DNA of 64,000 nucleotides, taken from NCBI GenBank assembly GCA_950097015.1, contig CATNEN010000029.1:4855501-4919500 (forward strand). Direction: 5' to 3'. This document shows positions 22,201-32,077 of this stretch, piece by piece (within the stretch, counting starts at the first letter, position 1; every line of letters begins with the position of its first letter). The notes below the pieces were generated by a model. The model was given only the letters and a program-made list of their open reading frames with translations, had not been told where the DNA came from and searched no databases. The DNA is from Macrostomum hystrix (taxonomy: Eukaryota; Platyhelminthes; Macrostomidae). The position numbers were made by a program, and so were the translations under genes.

Positions 22201-25200
22201 GTTTTCCACTCTTATCTAGAAGAGCTTCTGCCTTGCCGATTGCCTTCGTAATACTCGAACGAACAACAGCCCTTCGCCGAACTAGCTCAGAAATCTCCTC
22301 CTTGGACAACGGCATGATGAAGCAACTCAAACGAGCTCGACCCTAGATGACCGAGAATCGAAGGACAGAGCGCAGTCACACCCGGGATAAGCCAAGACCC
22401 GAGAGAAAATAGTCAACCAAAAAAGGGAGGAAGATGGTACAATGGTACAATGAGCAAAAAAATCACGAGTTGCTTTAAAATTGAACAGGAACTGAAAAAA
22501 TCGTAGGGACAAGTCAGACAAGCTCACTGTACAATCGACAGTCTGATGATGTAGTCCGGGAAGTACTGAAGTGTCCTAAGATCAGGAGCGAAACTGCCAC
22601 GATAAGACCGCGAGAGACTGACGAAACCGCGGCGAGACAAGCGAGACGAGACCGCGACGAGACAAAGCCGAGATGACGAGACCGCGACGAGACAGAGCCG
22701 AGATGATGAGACCGCGACGAGACGAGAGAAACAACGTCTTAATTTAGATTGGGCGCCATGTTGTGATTTACACGCAAATTTAAGAGAGGCTTGAACAATG
22801 CTTGGTTGTTGAACACTTTAGAGGCGGACCGAGAGACCGTGCGGGCCAAGATATATATTCAGAAGTCGCGTAACCATGTTTATTGATTTTATTTCATTAT
22901 AGCGAGATAACAATGCGGGGGGCTGAGCGTACATTGCGGAGAGAAAGATAAGAGACGAGCAGATCGAGAGCGTACACGGGGGGTGAGGCGTAGCAATTAG
23001 AGATAAAGTGGGCAGGCAGCGAAGATAATGCATGAGGGGGCCAGTGCAGGCGCACTTCATGATAATTTAGCGACACAGGTAGTGTAATATGAAGGTAGGA
23101 AGGATTACAGGTAGTGTAATATGCAGGTAGGAAGGAATGCAGGCAGGAAGGAATGCAGGATGAGATATGCAGATTGGGATAATATCGATGCAGACGTCAG
23201 TTTTTTACTTTGGGCCAAAAGGGCAATCCCAATATAAAGCAAGAATAAAATTTCATCTTAGGAAATCTCACATAGAATTTTGTTTACTTATTACAGCTGA
23301 ACACAATGCTGCAGTGCCTATATCCCAGTGGGAATATTACTCGTATCATGCAGGTGAAAGCGAGTTTCAGTCCAGGACTGGCCATTGATAATTAAAAATT
23401 ACAGTCAACGCAAGGCTATCTGTCTGTCATTAACCGGGCATTCTGGCTTCTACTTTCACTGTTCCATGTGGCTCTCATATCCTTTCTCAATTCCAGCCTT
23501 TCAACCTTATCAAAGGTAAAAGAGACGGGTGTCCGTTTCTAATTACTAGTCTAATTTATTCCCTAATGTGACTCTACTGTTAGAAAAAGGGCAATGAGCC
23601 GTGAAAATAATTCGTATTTTCCATATGAAGAATCAACGATAGTAGATGTGCCCAGTTCATACAAAAATCGAGTAAAACGGCATTGAATGGTCGTTATGAG
23701 TACATTTTAGCTACTAATGCCACTATTGAGGCACGAAAAAAGGCATGGATATAAAACAATAGTTGAAATAGAGAATAAGGTAGAGCGAGAGAGAATAGGG
23801 CCTCGCCTCGCGCTCGAGAGGGCGATAAATGAGAGGGCGAAACCCTTTGTGAAGGGCTAGCTGGGAAAAATATATAGTGTCGCCGTCTGTCTATGCCGTC
23901 TGCTTTTTAGCAGGCTTCAGGTTCACTGAACACGCGCTGAGGATCCCGCAGGATAAAATCTTTTGTTCAGTTAAAGAGTCTGAAAGAAATTTCGCGCTAG
24001 AATGGATGGCCTGCTTCATAAGAAATGAGCATGGAAAATTGACTCGGCTGCAGCACAAATCTTCATCAAGTCAATCCGGCCCCTTTCTAGGGCTACCGCC
24101 TGCGGCTCTAACCACAGGCTGATGTGGCTATGTTGGCTGCTCTCAGTAGAAACAAATCGCTGTGAATTCAGAATGCGTAGAGGGGACGAGGAGACGAGGT
24201 ATGAGGTGGCTGGATGAAGGGGATGTGCTCAAAGCGTGAGGTGGCTGGAAAAAGGGGTTGGGGCAGGGCGTGAGGTGGCTGGAAAAAGGGGTTGGGGCAG
24301 GGCGTGAGGTGGCTGGAAAAAGGGGTTGGGGCAGGGCGTGAGGTGGCTGGAAAAAGGGGTTGGGGCAGGGCGTGAGGTGGCTGGAAAAAGGGGTTGGGGC
24401 AGGGCGTGAGGTGGCTGGAAAAAGGGGTTGGGGCAAGGCGTGAGGTGGCTGAATGAAGGGGATGTGGGGTGAGGCGTGAGGTGGCTGGATCTATGGGATG
24501 TGGGGCATGGCGTGAGGTGGCTGGAAAAGGGGTTGGGGCAAGGCGTGAGGTGGCTGAATGAAGGGGATGTGGGGCATGGCGTGAGGTGGCTGGATGAAGG
24601 CGTTGGGACAAGGGTGGGGTTTTTGGATGAAGGGGTGTTGGGCAAGGCGTGAGGTGGCTTGATAGCTATTGGATATTGAGTGTGACGATAAACAGATGTG
24701 TCGGGTTGGTCATAGTGCTCTATTATTTACTAATTTAGGCATTGTTTCTATTCCAGCTGTTTGGATAGGAGTAAGCGCCTAATTTTGAGGATGCATGCTT
24801 TCTATTAACAGTAGAAAGACCACAGGGTATTTCAAACATTTTTCAATTTTCTTTTCGAGCCATCAACCAATTGCCATGAAAATCCAGAACATGAGCTTAA
24901 ATCCGGTGAGACAACTTCCAGAATCACAAAACATCGGCATCTTCGAGAGATTTAACGGTTCTCTTCGGGGTTTCGGATGGCGAAAACCGCCAATCTAGAC
25001 ATTTTGGCAGATATGTCATTGGCAGTTGTCCTCTTGATATCCAGTTCAAGTGCGAGTTGTCTCCAGTCGCGTCCTTGTTGGAAGCGAGTTGTCTCCAGTC
25101 GCGTCCTTGTTGGAAACATCGCACGAGTCTAGAGAGATCCACAGACGAAATTCTCGTTTAGGGCATTTCCAATGACATTAAAAGATGAAAATTCAAGAAT

Positions 25201-28200
25201 CTGGGTTAGTTTTCCACAGACGAAATTCGCTCAATTTTTACTTAAATTTACCATTGCCACCATATATTTAGCCATAAACAAAGCACATATATTTTCTGAT
25301 TAGGCTGTATTTGAACCGACGAATTTCACTTAATCTGTCGAATTCGAACTCACTTTCTGAGCCAGCCGGCCGTAGACTACTGGGCAGCGGCTGCTGAGCT
25401 ACTGTATTAAATTTGCTAAGGCTGACGAATTTGAACTCACTTTTGACGAATTCGAAATTGAAAAGGTTTATTTTATTGATTATATTATATTTTTATGTTT
25501 TTATGTTTTTATGTTTTTATTTTTTTTATATTTTTATGCTGAGCATGCTAGTTGTCCTTGTCAACTAGGGTCTTTGAGAAGAATCGCTGAACATCTCGAC
25601 GATGCTGACGTCGGGTGGCTTTGAAAGTTAGCTCTTCGTAAAGGGCAAGAAAATTTAGATTAATATGTTGGACTTTCACGAAAATCGGTCATTCGGTTTG
25701 GGAGCTATCGTGAAGTCGGCAGTTGGTATTTGAAATCCCCAAATGGTCTTTCCCCAAGAGACCATTAATAGCGTTGAAATAGCAAAGTCCTTCTACCGTT
25801 AAAATAAGTTTTGAATAAAATCAATAAAAGCCACCCAGAGTCTTTATGAGCGCAAAATGCAGCCACTAGTTTGGAGAATTAGTGCAAGAGCTAGGAGAGT
25901 TTAAGTCGACTTACCCGAACATCGTGTTGACACTTGCCCAAACGACAGCCAAGCTTAATCCTAATTCAAACAGATTTCAATCCTTCGGGTTCCTCTCAAT
26001 CCTGCTTTAAAAAATCCCCAATTTCTTCTCTTTCTTCCTCATTTAAAGCTTCCCTCCCTCTGGCTAGACGCCTCTCTCCTTAATTAACAGGGGGGTCGCT
26101 GCAGAAGGGGCTGCAGATGCTGGCAGGCCCCGTGAGACGGAAGCGTCAATAAAACTCCGAATCCTGGAGCCGCCGTGGGAAGGATTAATTGCCGACGAAA
26201 ATCATTGCTTTTAGATTGGGGTTGTACTTTTACCATGCCTTGAACCTCCCTGTTCTAGTGACGGCATCAGTCCTTAAACAGTTGTGTCCTAAGAGTTGAT
26301 TTGGTTGGCCTTCGATAACAGTACAGTCAAATTGACAATTAACCATGCAACCTATGCTCCTTGTCACAAAATTCTTGCGCAGTCAATCACTAATTGAAGA
26401 AGAGGAATGCGGCCTGACTGACAGTCCGAATGAGGAAAGAAAAGCTGAGGGGAAGCAGCAGCAATTGTTGAATAACCAAGAGCAGCAGGAACTACAGCAC
26501 AAGCAGCAGCAGCAGCAGCAGCAGCAGCAGTCAGAAGATCTCGTTGCTAGCCTCAAAAACTCTGATTCGTTTAGGACATTCAGCAATCAGCAACAGCAGC
26601 AACAGCAGCAACCGTCTGATGGTGGTAAGTCCCATTGCGCTAGCATGTAAACTATGGCAGTTTGTTTATCCAGTGACCCATTATATAATATAATAAGAAG
26701 ACTGAAACTTAGCACTCCGTTTATCACTCGGCACAATTATTTATTATGTTGACATTACTTAATAAGTATAGATTGTATATTATATTACTTTGAATAGAAG
26801 GCTTGTGGTTTGTCGCACAAAATAATAGTATCAACTGTCTCACGATGAGGAATTCAGGACGGATGTATAATCCAGAATGTGTGTTCATGTGTGCTCAAAA
26901 CCCTGTGCGTGTGTGCTCTCAGGGTTCATCGGAGGTCGACTGCCTAATTATGTGAATAACGATCCCATGAATCGTTCAGACGCTGTCGCACACTTTAAAG
27001 TGCCACCCAGCTCCAGGTTCTGTGAGTGTCGAATGCACTGGGATTGCAATCTATAAAATATACAGTTAATCCGCAGTTACCTAAATATAGTGATGCAACG
27101 CTGTGTTAAGCTTGCAATGGAAAAGCTAACATTGCTTGCCAGCGCTTTTCAGCATACATGTAATTAATTTCTAACTCAAACATAAATTTACTATTTGCAG
27201 GCTGCGACTCGCCACAATAGTACAGGGAGACATTTCAGTTGGGAGAGGGAGATCGACAGAAAGTTGAGGCGGAGAGAGATCAGAGAGTGAAGAGGTCGCA
27301 TCACGACGCGAGTGGTGCATTCAAGTGGTAACAGTGAAGACGTGGTGCTGCCGCATGCCTTTGGGTTTCCGCTGGGGTGTCATCAGCATATTTCGTTCAT
27401 AGATTAGTAATGCACACACCAGCCATCTGCCGCAGCAGAATCACCTGTTTGTGCTACCTTTATTTGTTGTATTACCTATCAACTTTGGCTTAATCTGTAA
27501 ACAAGGTAGCCTCGACTGACTACGCGCACCTGTGTGCGTGTGTGTTCAGGGCTAGCTGCGGGTCTACTGACACTAAATGATGTGCCAGTGGCCACATTAA
27601 TAGCCCTCCTGCGAATAGCATTACTAAGAAAAGACTATTGCTACATCGTTACGAAAAGTATCGATTGCTTTAACGTCTTGCTCTTGCTTATTTCTACAGT
27701 CGAGCACAAAAAAACGGAAGCACAATTTTGTCTGCTGATACGCTTTCACTGTGGCCTAAACAACCCATACCATTCGCCACTCATACCATCAACCTAATAG
27801 CTAGATTTATTCTGTCCGTTTTTCTCGATGAGCTACAATGAGTCTTTCTTTTCGTCTGCTCAAAAAATCAAACAGACAATATTCATGGACTGGGATGGAA
27901 ACTAGAGCAAGTTCAAAACTCGGTGATATTTGTTTAAAAATAATGGCGTCAGATAGATTTTCGTCGGCGCCGGACGCAATTATCGTCATTTTTGCTTCCT
28001 GAGCCCGAAAATTTTCATCGTAGAGAGATCAGGCAACGATAAAAATAGCTTTTTTGAAATGCTATGACAGCTTGGATTGGTTAGAAGTGGCAGACAAATG
28101 TTGGAAGCTATGGCTTGGTAGATAGGGGAATTTTCCAGTGGGACTTTTTTATACGAAACTCTAGAATTAGATCCCAGTTAAGATGTCGAAGTTCCAATTT

Positions 28201-31200
28201 TTACTTCTCTCGCCAGCTATTTAGAAGCTACAAACGTTTTTATAATCTGATACATTTTTCGCATAATTAAGTGCTCATAAACGCGTGTTCACCCACATTT
28301 CCTTAAGCTATCCAATACATAATTAAATGTGTCCCTTAATATTTCGGTGTTAAATTCCGATTCCCAAGCAATGTGGGGAAAATATAAAATAACCCTAATG
28401 TGATTTTTTTCGTGTATTATCAAGCTAAATAAAAAACCCGAGCCACTTAAAGTGACCACAAATAAGGCTGTTTTTGACACCGCCACTGTTTAAGGAATTT
28501 GATAGTTCTCATCAATTAGTTTGAACTACAAAGGGGCAAGATCTAAATTTTGTAGTGCCCAAATTCGAAGTTGTCTTTAAAAGAGCTAGGTCATTGCTAT
28601 ATATAAAATATTGAAAACTACGAGTATTGAATAATTATTCTATTTAGCCTAAAATTTACGGCCAAAATCTGATTGTCTAAGGTTAGTTACGTGCTTAGAA
28701 GAAAAGAATCACGTGCTGAAATTTGGAAACCCGCAGGCCGCAGTCCTCTCTACCAATCAAATTTTGCTAGCTTAATCTAGCGATTTTTTTCCTATGGCAA
28801 CAGGAAAACTTTCTTTCAATGATGAACAGCCAAGAAAGCTTATACGATCGAGGCACCCTCCGGCATAGCCTTATCCAACCCTCTGCCTCTCCAGATGTAC
28901 ATTCGGTTAAAAGCTAATCTCGGTAAAAAATAACTTGACTCTTTCCTTTCAAATGTTTTTACTTTCAGCCTCCTGTGAAGCCCGTGTACAACTTGACCCT
29001 TCTGCACATACGAGTAATTGCACATTACTGATCAGCACAACAAAACAGTGAGTGCATTTCATCTAATCCGATATTTTGCTTCAACAGAACACTTTAGTAT
29101 TATTTAATTTTATTAACAGAAATGCGTAGCTAGACGAGTCTTCGGTATATTATGCTCTTTAATAATCTGCATCTTGTTATTTAGTTGTAAATCGACATGA
29201 TGCAAAAATAATTCTTCTTTTCCAGCCACAGAAATCTAGCCCATAATTTTTTCAATATACCATTAATGCCCATGCTTTAAGGGCGTTAGTGGAAAATCAG
29301 AGGGCGCCATTAGGCGCCCGAGGATTTTTCATTGACTCCCGCAAAGCTGGGGTATCAATTTTATTGTACCATAGACGTTTTTGCCCAAGCCATACTTTCA
29401 GAGTCAGAGACGGGGGTGTGGGGGCAGAGCCCCACTTCGGGGTGCCATAGACATTTTAGCCTCAGTAAGTCATTCCTATTGGTCGATGCCTTTTTGCGGG
29501 CGGTTAATGGCTATTAACTGCCCGCAAGAAAATTAACGAGCATTGATTCATCTATGGCCATTATCGGGCAAGACTTTCTGCCCGCCGGGCAAAAAGGTCA
29601 TGGTACAATAGTATATTATTACCCAGGCTTTCAGGGCGATAATGGGAAAGCCAGAGGGCGCCGAAGGCGCCCGAGGGATTTCTCATTATCGCCCGCAAAG
29701 CCTGGGTAATACTGTGATTGTACCATAGACTATGTGGCTTATAGTATGTGGCTATACGTTAAAATACACAAAAATAATCCATTATCGGCCCAACTTTTCG
29801 GGCCAAAATGACATCGTCTATGGCAATAATCGAATATCAGCCCGCCCGATAGCCACGTAGTCATGGTACAATGCTTTTAGCCAGGTATTGACAAGCGTTT
29901 CGCTGCCCATAAACTGCATTTTGAGATGCGTCTTTCGCTTGTTATCCGCATGTTATAGTCCCTTCAAACCATAGACTACTTATTTGTCTACTATCGAAAT
30001 TATGGAAACACTAGTCAATGGACTCATGCTTGCATGCCGACTGCAGAAGAATACACCGATAACAAGCATGCCGAAGTTCGTTAAAAAGGTCTAAAAATGC
30101 GTTACAAATATACTTTAGATTTTTATGTATCGAGTCTGGTAACGAAACAAATATATCGCAACAAATCGCAGCAAATGTATAAGTCTCAACGCAAAATATT
30201 TGCAACGACCAACTAGGGCTACCTCAATCTTAAATGCTCAAGCAGCGCTCGAAATTTTGCCTTCTGCATATACCATTAAATTTACAATTAAATGATAAAC
30301 CAACAGTTTGTAAAACACTCGTGCACAATTCCAGATGCAATGCAGTCCGAGCCGAGCTCTCATTCAATATTTCCTCATCACCCGGCCTCACATCCATGGC
30401 CTCGCAAGCAAATGAAGCAGCGCAGGATCCGCTGGACCTCTGGCGACTCCGTTCCAGCTTCGAAGACGAACCCGACGACGATGACGACGATGAACTAAAT
30501 GACGCATTGGATCAGATCGATCTCGACGGTGACGAGTGGCGTCCGCAGCCTCAGCGAGGTCAGCTACGCCTTCTGCAGCGAGACTCCGGCTACCGCAGCG
30601 TTGAACGTCGCTGCCGTCACTCGGAGATCAATGACGGCGAAGTCTTTGACGATGGAAACGACGAGGGCGATGATCACGATGAAGATGACAGCGATTTTAG
30701 AACAGAGGAAAGATTTGCACGAGGCACACCTAGCGAGAACTTCTATAGCTGCCGCGAGAATCCTCTGGTCGCCAGGTTCCTCAGGTTTGTTGAAATGTGA
30801 CGACCCGAGTCTGCTCAAATGCCCATTAGAGTCCGAGTCCTGCTGTAGGGATAATCCAGTCAGACTAAGTCATGTGGATAAAAGCTCTAACTATTTTGCT
30901 TTATATAAAGTTCTAAATCTGGACGGTTCCTTTTAGTTAAAAAGATTCGAAATCACTTGCGTGACGGCCAGTTTTTTACTTATTTTATTACGACGTACTT
31001 ACAACTGTCTCTGTGTAGTCTCAGTTGGGTTGCTGATGTCCAAAATGGCAGACAAAAGCTGTCCCAACTTATGGAAAACAACAATTTTTTTCATTTTTTA
31101 TGTTTTATGTGCTTAAAAAGTGCTGTTTTTGGTGAATATTTTATGTCAAAAGAAATATGATTTTTAATTATGGTTTATTATCCGATTTCATTAAACATTA

Positions 31201-32077
31201 GACGTGACTAGAATAAAATTTAGTTATTTGATTTTAATAGTATTAGTAAAGCAGAAATAGAAGAAAAAAATTATTATATTTATCTGTCATTGAACAATTT
31301 ATTTTACTCTTTCTACTGCAGCTCTAGTCTTGCAATCTCTGTTAACTTTTCTATGTACTTTTCTAGCTTTCCTGTTACAGCTGCATTTTCTTGTACCATT
31401 AAAAAGGCTTTTGTCTTCAACTGTGAGACTTCAAAAGTTCTTAACTATGGATGAAATATCTCCAACGAAATTTTCCCTGACCACCAAATAGGAGTCCAGT
31501 TTTTTTCACATTTTTCTCCTTTTTAGTTTAAATATTGTCTATCAAGGAATCAAGTTTAGCTTCATTGCTCAGCTTTATAGCTAAAAAATTATGTTTAAAA
31601 CGCGTGACTTAAAATCAGAGATTTATCTCTGAACCACTCGAATGATAGTCAAGCTCAACTTATCGATATAAAGGCATGATTAGCCTGATCTAAGAATATT
31701 GCAGACTCCAAGACCCAAGCCCATACATTTCTATGACAAGTATAGCTAATCTTAATTCTCGCGACCATCTACGCCCACGCAGGTCCCAAGTGTCCGCCTC
31801 CGCCGCCACCCTGGCCAGTGGCTCATCCACTGAGGCCCGTCGTCGCCGCCTCCGACGAGACTACAGCATCGACGAGCGCAGCAGCGCCCTCTTTAACCAG
31901 TTCTTGCGGCCGCCAGCCGCTTCCTCCGGGGTGCTGCGCCGGCACGAGAGCGAGAGGGGCCTTCGGCGGCAGCAGCTGCTGCAGCAGCAAAAGCAGCAGC
32001 ATATTCCTCTGATCAGGCGAGCAGCCACAGACAGCATCAACGAAGAGGAAACACCTGGCCTGTCGGCCAAAAGATGA
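13206..32077 (+). CDS. CBARP-like: CBARP/BARP-like single-pass membrane protein (six exons)
   Basis: Exons 13206-13348, 15183-15308, 26383-26624, 26923-27021, about 30421-30784 and 31783-32077 join with consistent phases (2, 2, 1, 1, 2) into 422 codons plus stop. A short N-terminus is followed by one membrane span with GG motifs ending LLICKFCF, then a long cytoplasmic tail. Tail motifs in order are a DAVAHFKVPP segment, DPLDLWRLRSSFED, an Asp/Glu-rich stretch, LLQRDSGYRSVE, and RRDYSIDERSSALFNQFLR. These correspond in the same order to motifs I know from vertebrate CBARP, which binds voltage-gated calcium channel beta subunits and lowers channel activity. A polyglutamine tract lies in exon 3. 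The start of exon 5 is uncertain (30307, 30346, 30409, 30418 and 30421 all fit the phase). A possible alternative start is ATGGCC at 30396. A polyadenylation signal lies at 32552-32557. Confidence 0.75.
13349..13770. repeat. Perfect (AGTC)n microsatellite starting at the splice donor
   Basis: About 104 uninterrupted tetranucleotide units. The repeat starts with the donor itself: exon 1 of the CBARP-like gene ends at 13348 and the intron reads GTGAGTCAGTCAG onward. The sense strand has no stop in any frame across the repeat, which makes spurious SVSQ open frames. In the gene's own frame TGA occurs at 13350-13352, so retention of the intron would stop translation at once. Confidence 0.97.
14100..14545. 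repeat. 27/31-bp minisatellite in CBARP-like intron 1
   Basis: Units of 31 bp (TGTCTGTGTACGAGTAAAGA plus a GATGGGACAT or TAATGTGACAT end) mix with 27-bp units lacking TCTG. About 14 copies are present. The reverse-strand open frame through it is an artefact. Confidence 0.92.
15350..16203. repeat. 32-bp minisatellite, left part, split by the BEL/Pao insertion
   Basis: About 26 copies of a 32-bp unit, GCAGGTAGGAAGGATTACAG plus GTAGTGTAATAT, with AATAC/ATTAC and GAGAAATGC variants. The array starts about 40 bp after the exon 2 donor of the CBARP-like gene. It stops at the left LTR of the retrotransposon and resumes at 23076. Confidence 0.95.
16204..16531 (-). repeat. BEL/Pao 3' LTR
   Basis: On the minus strand the LTR runs from TGTCGCTAAATT to TCACAACA. 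It differs from the right-hand copy by an extra GGTGCGATTA-type insertion, a longer G run and scattered substitutions. Confidence 0.85.
16876..17434 (-). pseudogene. BEL/Pao integrase C-terminal part, broken
   Basis: This continues the integrase frame after a stop near 17434. The GGFWERLV segment, which carries the catalytic glutamate, is just downstream of that stop. It is followed by a region with INSRPL and a C-terminal DUF5641-like part (HFWKVWRD, then VFGKVVLVEG). At least two in-frame stops separate it from the main integrase frame. Confidence 0.7.
17434..18702 (-). pseudogene. BEL/Pao RNase H end and integrase core
   Basis: A 422-residue open stretch. It has an integrase zinc-binding region (HEAVCHGGVGDTLSN, then CVICKK) and the core with GLNLVGPLYY and IISDNARTFSS. 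The first catalytic aspartate expected in the G-x-D-x-x-G-P-L motif is asparagine here, so the core looks inactive. The stretch ends at a stop in AKAP. Confidence 0.8.
18712..19271 (-). pseudogene. BEL/Pao connection and RNase H region
   Basis: Two overlapping frames. One has YDPLGFISPAMTVVKSLLQQ, typical of the Pao-retrotransposon peptidase (A17) region. The other has the RNase H start ELHGFCDASEKAFAACIY. A frameshift near 19000-19030 divides them. Confidence 0.78.
19335..20500 (-). pseudogene. BEL/Pao protease end and reverse transcriptase
   Basis: The right part holds the end of the protease-like domain (ISILVGSDQYY, KLGFVLCGPL) and the start of the RT (LRVVYDGSAK). The left part holds RT motifs CRVPFGLTCSPALL and MYVDNLVTS. 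The RT active site usually reads YVDD, and here the second aspartate is asparagine. A frameshift lies near 19640-19730. Confidence 0.8.
20584..22164 (-). pseudogene. BEL/Pao gag region, broken
   Basis: Three frames carry gag parts. An N-terminal coiled segment lies at 21958-22164. A DUF1759-type segment (IPTFHGTVATWQTFWDQF) lies at 21821-22045. A zinc-knuckle region with CTYCGSTHISEKC and CFKCLRTGNLSKACSDRRC lies at 20584-21486. Stops and shifts separate them, so no full gag can be made from this copy. Confidence 0.78.
22759..23075 (-). repeat. BEL/Pao 5' LTR
   Basis: The right-hand LTR copy. It abuts GGCGCCA on its left (22751-22758), which on the minus strand reads as a TGGCGCC primer-binding site. 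Confidence 0.85.
23076..23165. repeat. 32-bp minisatellite, right part
   Basis: About three units of the same 32-bp repeat as at 15350-16203, displaced by the BEL/Pao insertion. Confidence 0.9.
24185..24660. repeat. 34-bp G-rich minisatellite in CBARP-like intron 2
   Basis: About 14 copies of a 34-bp unit, GTGGCTGGAAAAAGGGGTTG plus GGGCAGGGCGTGAG. The central six are nearly identical and the flanking copies vary. The plus strand carries runs of four G in each unit. The proline-rich reverse-strand frames are artefacts. Confidence 0.94.
24800..25770. repeat. Dispersed inverted-half repeat, copy 2 (interrupted)
   Basis: 24900-25010 matches the left half of the repeat at 11885 (CAACTTCCAGAATCA, then CATCGGCATC-TCGAGA). 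25575-25770 matches its right half (AGAATCGCTGAACATCTCGACGATGCTG, GGGAGCTATCGTGAAGT). About 560 bp of other sequence separates them, including a 36-bp tandem duplication near 25045-25115 and a TTTTTATG run near 25495-25530. Confidence 0.6.
27515..27612 (+). mobile_element. SINE family A 3' fragment
   Basis: It matches the 3' end of the SINE at 4971: CACCTGTGTGCGTGTGTGTTCAGG, then AGCTGCGGGTCTA-TGACAC-AAATGATGTGCCA and AGCCCTCCTGC. The tRNA head is absent. Confidence 0.6.
29253..29724. repeat. Pair of foldback elements with GGGCGCC cores
   Basis: 29602-29724 is one imperfect palindrome. GGTACAATAGTATATTATTACCCAGGCTTT-type sequence on the left mirrors AAAGCCTGGGTAATACTGTG-TTGTACC on the right, around a core GGGCGCCGAAGGCGCCC. 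A second, more decayed copy lies at 29253-29370 (core GGGCGCCATTAGGCGCC). The spacer and the sequence to about 29880 hold further short pieces (TACCATAGAC, GCCCGCC). Each palindrome could fold into a hairpin of about 50 bp. Confidence 0.75.

Larger units (their letters stand above)
16204..23075 (-). mobile_element. BEL/Pao LTR retrotransposon, degenerate, antisense in the CBARP-like intron 2
   Basis: Two LTRs (16204-16531 and 22759-23075) flank an internal region whose minus strand encodes BEL/Pao gag, protease/RT, RNase H and integrase parts in order. A primer-binding site beginning TGGCGCC follows the 5' LTR (the right-hand copy). The coding region is broken by frameshifts and stops, and the LTRs differ by substitutions and small indels, so the copy is old and not expected to be autonomous. 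It is inserted in the 32-bp minisatellite, but the flanks rejoin as GGATTA/CAGGTAG with no clear target duplication. Confidence 0.88.
27022..30306. other. CBARP-like intron 4
   Basis: Intron DNA in which I see no gene. It includes a SINE tail fragment (27515), foldback repeats (29253-29724) and otherwise AT-rich unique sequence. Confidence 0.5.

Noticed and set aside
24143-24645. Proline-rich reverse-strand frames
   Set aside because: They translate the 34-bp G-rich minisatellite. All three frames show the same repeat.
26345-26382. ATG start for a polyglutamine protein
   Set aside because: The acceptor at 26381-26382 fits the phase of the preceding CBARP-like exon exactly, so the upstream ATG is probably intronic.
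30396-30420. ATGGCC as the start of a separate acidic protein
   Set aside because: The downstream motifs (DLWRLRSS, DSGY) belong with the other CBARP-like exons, and several acceptors fit the phase. It is kept only as a possible alternative start.
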